DNA of 64,000 nucleotides from an uncultured Paracoccaceae bacterium (GTDB lineage: Bacteria; Pseudomonadota; Alphaproteobacteria; Rhodobacterales; Rhodobacteraceae), in contig CANMTD010000003.1 in assembly GCA_947500775.1 (NCBI GenBank), positions 124,001-188,000 on the forward strand, read 5' to 3'. The position numbers and the translations under genes were made by a program. Position 1 is the first letter of the stretch, and each line of letters starts with the position of its first letter. A model generated the notes under the pieces. The model did not search any database. It worked only from the letters and a program-made list of their open reading frames with translations, and was not told the origin of the DNA. Positions 25,108 to 33,749 of the stretch are shown piece after piece.

Positions 25108-26487
25108 TTACTCGCGCCCAAGGCTTTTCAGAACCCGGTCCAACTGCTTGCCCTGAAAGCTGCGGCTCGGCGCATTTTTCACGGCATTATAGTAAGCCGC
25201 CGGGTCATAGGTCGGAATCCCGAGGTTCAGGTGATCCACAGTCAGCAGCCCCATCGACGACAAAACCGAATAGATCGCGACATATTGGTTTGCCTCGGCC
25301 GTGATCCGCGTTGCCTGTGCATCCAGCAGGTCCTGTTCAGCATCCAGCACGTCAAGCGTGGTGCGCGACCCAAGCTTGGCCTCTTCCTTGGTGCCATCAA
25401 ACGCCAGACGGGCCGAACGGATCTGTTCCCGGCTCGACGCGATCTGTGCCCGGGCAACCGCGACGTTGGACCAGGCGTTGCCCACCTGCTCTTCGATCAG
25501 TTTGACCGTGTTCAACAGGTTGGCGCGCGACGCCTCTTTGGAATTGATGGCGCTGCGGACGGCGGAATCCAACGCGCCCCCCTGATACAGGCGCTGCGTC
25601 AGGCGGATATTCACGTTGGTACTTTCGTCGCCACCATCCGCCCTGTTAACACTTGCCCCACCCCGGACCTGGGGCCGCAGCGCCGCGCGTGCGCGGCCAA
25701 CGTTCAGCTCGGCAACGACCACATCATGCTGCGCCTGTTGAATGTCGGGATGGGTTCTGACCGCAATGGCGCGCGCCTCGGCCACAGTGGCCGGCAGCCG
25801 CGGAATGGTCGGAACCCCGGTCAGCCGGCTGGGATAGCGCCCCACAGCCCGCTTGTAGAATTCGCGTGCAACGGCAAGCTCGCCTTCGCGGGCAACCAGG
25901 GCGCTGCGGGCGGCGGCAAGGGCGGCTTCGGCGATCGAAACATCGGTGCGCGTCACCTCGCCCACCTCGAACCGGTCACGCGTGGCCCGCAATTCCTGTG
26001 TGATCAGGCGCACGTTGCTTTGACCCAGCGCCACATTTTCCAGCGCGCTGCGCACGTCCATATAGGCCGATACCGTGTTCAGCAGAACATTCTGCTCGAC
26101 CCCGATCAGACCTGACCGGGCGGCCAGCACGTTTTCCTTGGCCGCGTCGATGGCCAACCTCGTCCCGCCACCATCGTAGATCAGCAGATCCGCGGTCACG
26201 CTCAGCGAGGCGCTGTTGCGAATACCGCCGCTCTGGCCCAGCGTTTGAACCGGATCGTCACGATCGGCCCGGGCGATAAAATCAAAAACCGGCCGCAGCA
26301 GCGAAACCGCCTGCGCCACGTCTTCATCCGCCGCGCGCAGTACCGCGCGGTTCTGATCCAGAAGATCGCTGTTCTTATATGCTGCGATCAGGGCATCCGT
26401 CAGGGTTTCGGCCTGAACGGGTGCCGCTGCGGTCATGTAGGTTGCCGATACTGCCGCGATCAGCGCCCCACGAAGAGTTCTTTTCAT
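25108..26487 (-). CDS. tolC: TolC-family outer membrane efflux protein
   Basis: The 459-residue protein has a signal peptide (MKRTLRGALIAAVSATYMTA, cleavage likely after PVQA) and two repeats of the outer-membrane efflux fold, each with long coiled-coil helices (for example ALENVALGQSNVRLITQE and the C-terminal LDVLDAEQDLLDAQATR). TolC trimers form the outer-membrane exit duct for type I secretion and efflux pumps. I chose ATG 26487 for its signal peptide; the frame continues upstream to 26604 but that part lies in the intergenic region. It sits between the isoaspartate-methyltransferase-like and PopZ-like genes. No adjacent pump genes are visible. Confidence 0.92.
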   Translation of the reverse strand: MKRTLRGALIAAVSATYMTAAAPVQAETLTDALIAAYKNSDLLDQNRAVLRAADEDVAQAVSLLRPVFDFIARADRDDPVQTLGQSGGIRNSASLSVTADLLIYDGGGTRLAIDAAKENVLAARSGLIGVEQNVLLNTVSAYMDVRSALENVALGQSNVRLITQELRATRDRFEVGEVTRTDVSIAEAALAAARSALVAREGELAVAREFYKRAVGRYPSRLTGVPTIPRLPATVAEARAIAVRTHPDIQQAQHDVVVAELNVGRARAALRPQVRGGASVNRADGGDESTNVNIRLTQRLYQGGALDSAVRSAINSKEASRANLLNTVKLIEEQVGNAWSNVAVARAQIASSREQIRSARLAFDGTKEEAKLGSRTTLDVLDAEQDLLDAQATRITAEANQYVAIYSVLSSMGLLTVDHLNLGIPTYDPAAYYNAVKNAPSRSFQGKQLDRVLKSLGRE

Positions 26488-26539
26488 CTGCTCTGTCCCT
26501 GCCTCAGTTATCTGCTCTCTGAGCTCGGGAAACCCTTGC

Positions 26540-27193
26540 TCAAAGTATAAAAGCGGGCTGCCTTTCAAACCCCGACAATACCGGGGCGCCTGCATTAAAG
26601 GCAAATCGCCAAGTCATCACACCGTCTATCTTATACCCAATTCGGCAAACGCCCAAGGCACCTTCCATGAAAAGTGCCGCAATGCGACCCCCTTCCTTCA
26701 GTTGGCCCAGCAAAGCGTCAGGTATTTCCTCAACGGCGCCCTCGATCATGATCACGTCATAGGGGCCGTGTTTGGCCGCCCCTTCGGTCAGCGGCCCGTC
26801 GATCACGGCGGCATTGTCCGCCCCCTGCTCCAGCAAGGTATCCTGCGCCTCGCTGGCCAGCGCCGGAATATCCTCGACCGCCACGACGGCCTCGGCCAGA
26901 CGCGCGATCACCGCGGTCGAATAGCCCAGACCGCACCCCAGATCGAGCACCATTTCGTCAGGTTGAATATCCAGCGCATCCAGCATCTTGGCCAAGCTGC
27001 GCGGCGCCAGAACCACCCGGCCATCGCCCAGATCAACATTTCCGTCAACATAGGCCGCTTCCCGTTTGGCCGCAGGCACAAAGGCTTCGCGCGGGACGGA
27101 CAGCATGGCATCAATGATTGGAAATTTCGTCACATCCGACGGGCGGATCTGCGTGTCTACCATCATGCGACGGCGCGTGGCGTAATCTGTCAT
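26540..27193 (-). CDS. Protein-L-isoaspartate O-methyltransferase-like protein
   Basis: The 217-residue protein has a class I SAM-methyltransferase core with motif I VLDLGCGLGYST (about residue 82) and VVAVEDIP and DVIMIEGAVEE following. Its length and N-terminus (MTDYATRRRMMVDTQIRPSDV) match proteins annotated as protein-L-isoaspartate methyltransferase. The characteristic substrate loop of true Pcm, usually G-Q-T-I-S-x-P, is replaced by DGRVVLAPRSLAKM, so repair of isoaspartate is doubtful. It precedes tolC by 52 bp on the same strand, a pairing I associate with Rhodobacteraceae. The natural substrate is unknown. Confidence 0.8.
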   Translation of the reverse strand: MTDYATRRRMMVDTQIRPSDVTKFPIIDAMLSVPREAFVPAAKREAAYVDGNVDLGDGRVVLAPRSLAKMLDALDIQPDEMVLDLGCGLGYSTAVIARLAEAVVAVEDIPALASEAQDTLLEQGADNAAVIDGPLTEGAAKHGPYDVIMIEGAVEEIPDALLGQLKEGGRIAALFMEGALGVCRIGYKIDGVMTWRFAFNAGAPVLSGFERQPAFIL

Positions 27194-27321
27194 TAGACTA
27201 AACTCTTCGGTCTAGTTTCGGTCCCTCCTGTCATGCCACAGAAACTTGTCGACAGCAACACATCACGCAGTTGCAGAATTGCTTGCACCCCCCCGGGTCA
27301 TGCGCTATGTCGCCCCAATCC

Positions 27322-27395
27322 GGCGAGTTGGCGGAGTGGTTACGCAGCGGATTGCAAATCCGTGTACACCGGTTCGATTCCGGTACTCGCCTCCA
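27322..27395 (+). tRNA. tRNA-Cys (anticodon GCA)
   Basis: The 74-base gene folds as a standard cloverleaf. Acceptor arm GGCGAGT pairs with ACTCGCC, the anticodon stem GGATT/AATCC surrounds GCA, and the T arm CCGGTTCGATTCCGG is intact. The discriminator base is T, as usual for tRNA-Cys, and CCA is encoded at 27393-27395. It stands alone between the isoaspartate-methyltransferase-like gene and a convergent hydrolase gene. No duplicate of its 3' end was seen downstream, so there is no sign of an integrated element. Confidence 0.97.
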
Positions 27396-27486
27396 TTTCA
27401 TTCTAAATCACAAAGTTAGCGGCTGAACGGTCGAGTGGGACACACACTCTATGATGCTGTCACCCTATCTATCCCCCTCAAGACAC

Positions 27487-27514
27487 GGGGGGGCTACTGT
27501 CGGTGGCCCCTCCC
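27487..27514 (+). terminator. GC-rich hairpin downstream of tRNA-Cys
   Basis: GGGGGGGC (27487-27494) can pair with GCCCCTCCC (27506-27514) with one bulge. It lies 91 bp after the tRNA and 63 bp before the stop of the convergent hydrolase gene. No clear U-run follows, so its role in termination is tentative. Confidence 0.35.
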
Positions 27515-27576
27515 GACCTTAGAAGGCCAACGCCCGGCGCGGTTCAGGGTACTCGCATTGCCGGACCTGATCTTGC

Positions 27577-28308
27577 CTACCAGCTCTGAGGCAGCATTTG
27601 AGCGCGGGCTTTGGCCTTGAGAAACAGGCGCAGTTTGCGGGGACGGCCTTCGATGGCAAGGGCGACCACCTGATCAAGACATCCGAGGTCTTTCAGCCGT
27701 TGCGGCACATTGTGATGTGTGTTGGGCATCACGTAGTGGCGCAGGTTGGAACGGCGTGGAAAGCGGTCTCTTTGCGGGGCTTCCCGGCCATGGCGACCAT
27801 GTATGACGGTATAGCGAGGCTCGGGCTGCAGCCTGTCCTCGGCCGATACGATTTCAAAATTCCGGATGGCCTTGCGATGCTCGGCCCATCGCGCCTCATC
27901 GGGCACGATGTCGGGGTGAACGGATATCTGGGGCGCAAAAGCGATAACCTCATCAACGGGCGCAATCGAGGGGGCGACCAAAGCGCTAAAGCCCCCCATG
28001 GAATGCCCCATCGCGATGACACGCGCAGGACGGCATGTGTTCCGAAAAGCGTCAATGTGCCGCTTGATTTGGGCCAGCAGACCGTCCCCGTTCAACCACG
28101 ATCTGCGAGGGTCCGACAGAAACAAGACATTATGTTCGCCGTTCCCCGTCGCAGAGCGCGCGAATTCATAGGGTGGGCAGGGGCTGCTGTCTTTCCCGAT
28201 GCCAGAAAAGCAGATTACAAGCTTGTCGCTCGTACCTCTGTGGGTCCAGACAGAAAGTGTCGAATCCGCCTGCACGGGTAAAATTGTCAAATCTGTACGT
28301 CTTGCCAC
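27577..28308 (-). CDS. Serine hydrolase-like protein (paralogue of the 39.7 and 40.6 kb genes)
   Basis: The 243-residue protein has the nucleophile motif MGHSMGGFSALVA (Ser about residue 103 from the chosen start) and a following stretch, VIAFAPQISVHPDIVPDEARW. That stretch aligns with the equivalent parts of the proteins at 39670-40587 and 40584-41519 (shared P-Q-x-S/T and E-T/A-R). A His pair near the end (NTHHNVPQRL) may supply the catalytic His. The start is uncertain. I use GTG 28308, preceded by AAGAG, because upstream residues to a TTG at 28401 have no counterpart in the paralogues. The gene stands alone. Substrate unknown; acyl-ester chemistry on a glycan is one possibility by analogy with the paralogue cluster. 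Confidence 0.75.
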   Translation of the reverse strand: MARRTDLTILPVQADSTLSVWTHRGTSDKLVICFSGIGKDSSPCPPYEFARSATGNGEHNVLFLSDPRRSWLNGDGLLAQIKRHIDAFRNTCRPARVIAMGHSMGGFSALVAPSIAPVDEVIAFAPQISVHPDIVPDEARWAEHRKAIRNFEIVSAEDRLQPEPRYTVIHGRHGREAPQRDRFPRRSNLRHYVMPNTHHNVPQRLKDLGCLDQVVALAIEGRPRKLRLFLKAKARAQMLPQSW

Positions 28309-28553
28309 ATCACGCTCTTTTTTACCTAACGGGCCGTACGAGCTTTGGCGTTTCAGAACCGCCGAACGTCCGGCTAAAGCGTGCGTAGCCACCCGCCACA
28401 AGTTACGAAGCTTTTTGTTTTCAATGCAATGGTCAAAAGCGTCTTCGCGCCTTCACCGGCCTTCAATGCCCCGAACTTTTCTCAGAGGATCGCCTGTGAC
28501 TGATGGGGCCGCATATCTGCGTGATCGGCCTGAAATACGACCGGCGATACAGT

Positions 28554-28593
28554 GAACACCCCACACGGCCATGGTCAGCCGCGCGGGGTGTTC
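28554..28593 (-). terminator. Hairpin downstream of katG
   Basis: GAACACCCC (28554-28562) pairs perfectly with GGGGTGTTC (28585-28593) around a 22-base loop. It lies nine bases after the katG stop on the minus strand. No U-run follows in the katG direction, so rho-independent termination is plausible but not certain. Confidence 0.5.
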
Positions 28594-28601
28594 GATTTCA
28601 T

Positions 28602-30954
<2,353 letters not shown>

Positions 30955-31866
30955 ATGAGCAGACTCTCCATGAAACATCTTCGATATTTCGATGCGCTGG
31001 CCCGTCACGGCCACTTCGGCCGCGCCGCCGAGGCCTGTGCAATCACCCAGCCCGCCCTGTCGGTGCAGATCAAGGAACTTGAGGAACTGATCGGCGCGCC
31101 GCTGGTCGAACGGGGCGCGCGACAGATCCGCCTGACCGGGCTGGGCGAAGAATTCGAAACCCGCGTCGGCGGTATCCTGCGCGCCGTGGATGAGCTGGAG
31201 GATCTGGCGCGGGCCTCGCAAAGCCCGCTGTCGGGGCGGCTGCGGATCGGGGTGATTCCGACGGTGGCCCCCTATCTGTTGCCCGACGTGATCAAACGGC
31301 TTGCCCGGCACTATCCCGGGTTGGACCTGCGCCCGCGCGAGGCGGTGACGCAAAAACTGATCGAGGACCTGCTGGAGGCGCGGCTGGACACCGCAATCGT
31401 TGCCTTGCCGATATCGGAACCATCGCTAAGCGAGGTCGCCCTGTTCGACGAAGATTTCGTTCTGCTGCGCCCGCTGGAAGATGCAGACAAGCCGGTTCCA
31501 AACCCTGAAATGCTGCAGGAAATGCGGTTGCTGCTGCTGGAAGAGGGTCATTGTTTTCGCGACCAGGCGATATCCTTTTGCAAGATGTCGTCCTCGCTGC
31601 CGCGCGACCTGATGGAGGGAAGCTCGCTGTCGACATTGGTTCAAATGGTCGGGGCGGGCATCGGCGTAACGTTGATCCCGGAAATGGCCGTGCCGATCGA
31701 AACCCGTTCGGCCTCCGTGTCGCTGGCACGTTTGCCGCATTCGCGCCCGTCAAGAACCATCGGCATGGTCTGGCGAAAATCGAACCCGCTGTCAGATCAG
31801 CTTACACAAATTGCCGAGATCGTTCATCAGGCGGGTATGGGCAACAAAGCAGAGGCAGCCCATTAG
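30955..31866 (+). CDS. oxyR: OxyR, hydrogen-peroxide-sensing LysR regulator
   Basis: The 303-residue LysR-type regulator has an N-terminal winged helix (HLRYFDALARHGHFGRAAEAC, then ITQPALSVQIKELEELIGAPL) and a sensing domain with the diagnostic peroxide-sensing cysteines GHCFRDQAISFC, spaced nine residues apart as Cys199/Cys208 of E. coli OxyR. These form a disulfide on oxidation. It is divergent from katG with a shared 178-bp control region, the classical arrangement for peroxide induction. The start could also be ATG 30970 (MKHLRYF); neither has a strong ribosome binding site. Confidence 0.95.
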   Translation: MSRLSMKHLRYFDALARHGHFGRAAEACAITQPALSVQIKELEELIGAPLVERGARQIRLTGLGEEFETRVGGILRAVDELEDLARASQSPLSGRLRIGVIPTVAPYLLPDVIKRLARHYPGLDLRPREAVTQKLIEDLLEARLDTAIVALPISEPSLSEVALFDEDFVLLRPLEDADKPVPNPEMLQEMRLLLLEEGHCFRDQAISFCKMSSSLPRDLMEGSSLSTLVQMVGAGIGVTLIPEMAVPIETRSASVSLARLPHSRPSRTIGMVWRKSNPLSDQLTQIAEIVHQAGMGNKAEAAH

Positions 31867-31873
31867 CCCCGGA

Positions 31874-32983
31874 TCAACGCGCGGCAGTTTCCGCCAGCCC
31901 CCGCGCTTTGGCGGTCTGCCCGGAACGACAAAGCGTCTTTGCCAGCAATCGCGCCTCATGGGCGTGGGTCACCTGCCTGACCGATTTGCCATATTTGCCG
32001 CGCGGGCCGCTGCGCAGACCCGGAAACAGTTCGAACAGCTCATCACGGGTTTCACGATCCAGGGTGGACAGCCCGTATCGCCCCGGAAAAAAGCTTTCGG
32101 TAAGGCTGCCTGCGGCGCAAACAATCTCGTGCCGGTCAAACAGGAAATGCCAGTATTCAGCCTGCCTTAGATCATGCGCCGGACGAACCGTGGAGCCGTT
32201 GACCAGATGCTTTGCCGCGACAAGGGCCTGATCGGTGCCCAGAAAAAGTTCGCAGAACGCACCCTCGGTCAGGAACTGATGGGCCGGGGACACCATGATA
32301 TCAGAGGTTGGCAGCCCGCCCGGCAATGTCCCCCGCGAAATTCTGATGGGGCGCAACCTTGTGCTTCCCGGGGTCAGGTTGACCCGGGATCGGGCGATCC
32401 AACGGATCGGTTGTGCGCCATTGTCCAGCGTCCAGACAAGATCCCCGACCTTAAGACATTCGACCGGCACCTCGCCACGCACCGTCAAAATCGGGGTTCC
32501 GGGGCAGAAACAGATCGCGCCATCGGGGTCGGCGTCGGTAATCTCGGTCAGTTCCAGCTCGCCGTTGCCACCCTCGATGGTGTCCTGCCCTTCGACGGCA
32601 GTAAAGCTGCTGGCCCCTTCAAACCCTTCAAGGTTCACGACGAATTGCGTCCCGCCAAACAGTCCGAAAATCAGATAGCCGTCGCCGGCACCGGTATCGT
32701 CATAGGCATCGGGCGTCGCAAAGTTGGCCGAAATGATGGGGGACGCCCCCGGCACAAGGGTCCCCGAGCCGTCGTCGACAGCCTGATAGACCGAAAAGAA
32801 CTGACCGTTGAGAACCTGCTCTCCGTCACCGGTTTCGCGGATCAGAAAAAACCGGCTGTCCGCATCGCCAAGGGTCGCCAGACCATTCAGCTGAATGGTC
32901 GAGACGCCACCGGGAAAAGTAACACTGGAACTTGCAAAGGTTGCAATCTGATCCCCGGATAGAAGGAACTGCTCTCCGGCCAC
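31874..32983 (-). CDS. Hint-domain (Hedgehog/intein-type) protein
   Basis: The 369-residue protein has an N-terminal region of about 150 residues rich in Gly, Asp and beta-type patterns, then a Hint domain starting at AICFCPGTPILTVRGEVPVECL. The first Cys and the GTPILT pattern are the usual Hint start, and VGDLVWTLDNGAQPIRWI and DIMVSPAHQFL (the block with a conserved His) follow. The ending ESFFPGRYGLSTLDRETRDELF matches the stand-alone bacterial Hint proteins common in Rhodobacteraceae. Such domains can self-cleave, but whether this one does is unknown. No signal peptide is obvious. It converges with oxyR, seven bases apart. Confidence 0.88.
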   Translation of the reverse strand: MAGEQFLLSGDQIATFASSSVTFPGGVSTIQLNGLATLGDADSRFFLIRETGDGEQVLNGQFFSVYQAVDDGSGTLVPGASPIISANFATPDAYDDTGAGDGYLIFGLFGGTQFVVNLEGFEGASSFTAVEGQDTIEGGNGELELTEITDADPDGAICFCPGTPILTVRGEVPVECLKVGDLVWTLDNGAQPIRWIARSRVNLTPGSTRLRPIRISRGTLPGGLPTSDIMVSPAHQFLTEGAFCELFLGTDQALVAAKHLVNGSTVRPAHDLRQAEYWHFLFDRHEIVCAAGSLTESFFPGRYGLSTLDRETRDELFELFPGLRSGPRGKYGKSVRQVTHAHEARLLAKTLCRSGQTAKARGLAETAAR

Positions 32984-33076
32984 CGTCTACTCCATACCAA
33001 AAGTCCGTCAGTTCAGCTTGTCCCGATCGGGCCGTCGTGAGCGTGAGCATCAACGCTGAAACTGAAGAAATTACAA

Positions 33077-33100
33077 ATACGTCCGACACAGCGGACGTAT
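33077..33100. promoter_or_regulatory. Perfect 9-bp inverted repeat upstream of the Hint gene
   Basis: ATACGTCCG (33077-33085) and CGGACGTAT (33092-33100) flank a six-base ACACAG spacer. It lies about 94 bp upstream of the Hint-protein start. Its outer half-sites, ATACGTC and GACGTAT, are the same as those of the dyad at 16077-16094, but the spacing differs (ten against four bases). It may be an operator or a transcribed hairpin. Confidence 0.5.
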
Positions 33101-33270
33101 CGCTGGGTATCGGCAATTCATACGCTGGGAATAGTAATTGGTGTTGCTTCGCCCGATTTCAATTCCCCAAGGGAAGATCAGCGCCGCGACGGCCATTTAT
33201 CGCCTGTAAAACACGTCTGTACGCATGGGCCATCCATCCCGCCTAGATGGATCTGGTTGCACAACGGCGT

Positions 33271-33297
33271 CGGGGCACACCGCACCGGTGCGCCCCG
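33271..33297 (-). terminator. Hairpin after the TRAP/universal stress operon
   Basis: CGGGGCACAC pairs with GTGCGCCCCG (one mismatch) around a short loop, 21 bp after the stop of the universal stress protein gene. There is no U-run, so it may act as a stabilising end as much as a terminator. Confidence 0.45.
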
Positions 33298-33317
33298 TTG
33301 AAGTCTTTCGTTGCCCG

Positions 33318-33749
33318 TTATCTTACGACATAGACCGAACAGCTTGAATGGCGCACGACGCGCGCCGCATTGGGACCCAGCAAATAGCTGGCCAGTTCGG
33401 GCTGATGCGCGCCGATGACGATCAGATCGCTGTCGGCAATCTCGGCGGTTTTGAGGATTTCCTCATAGGCTTTGCCGATCCCCACCACGTGCCGGACCTT
33501 TGCATTGGCCTCGGCCCCCAGAACCGCATCGCCCATTTCCACCAGCAACTCGCGGGCCTTCTTAACCGCGGCCTTGGTGTGGTCCTTGTCGAAATGGCTG
33601 CCCACGACGCTCATCCCGTAATCGGGGACGACCGTCAGAACATCCAGCGACGCGCCCTCAAGCTCGGCCAGTTTCGCGGCCCGGATCAGAACCGGTTTGT
33701 CGATTTCGGCGTCGGCCACATCGATGGCACAGAGTACAGATTTGATCAT
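33318..33749 (-). CDS. Universal stress protein (UspA family)
   Basis: The 143-residue protein is a single UspA domain. MIKSVLCAIDVADAE opens the first strand and the ATP-binding pattern appears as VIGAHQPELASYLLGPNAARVVRHSSCSVYVV, a variant of G-x2-G-x9-G-S/T. Its start overlaps the end of the TRAP permease gene by four bases (ATGA), so it is translated together with the transporter. In TRAP systems such as TeaABC a Usp protein is linked to the transporter and may adjust its activity with ATP level. That role is likely here by context. Confidence 0.92.
   Translation of the reverse strand: MIKSVLCAIDVADAEIDKPVLIRAAKLAELEGASLDVLTVVPDYGMSVVGSHFDKDHTKAAVKKARELLVEMGDAVLGAEANAKVRHVVGIGKAYEEILKTAEIADSDLIVIGAHQPELASYLLGPNAARVVRHSSCSVYVVR

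Larger units (their letters stand above)
32984..33317. other. 334-bp region upstream of the Hint gene
   Basis: No gene is supported here. The stretch holds the likely promoter of the Hint-protein gene, a strong 24-bp dyad (33077-33100) and a hairpin beyond the universal stress protein gene (33271-33297). The middle part (about 33110-33240) is comparatively AT-rich and shows nothing else recognisable. Confidence 0.6.

Noticed and set aside
27396-27576. Possible integration scar next to tRNA-Cys
   Set aside because: No repeat of the tRNA 3' end and no integrase or phage gene was seen in the flanking region.
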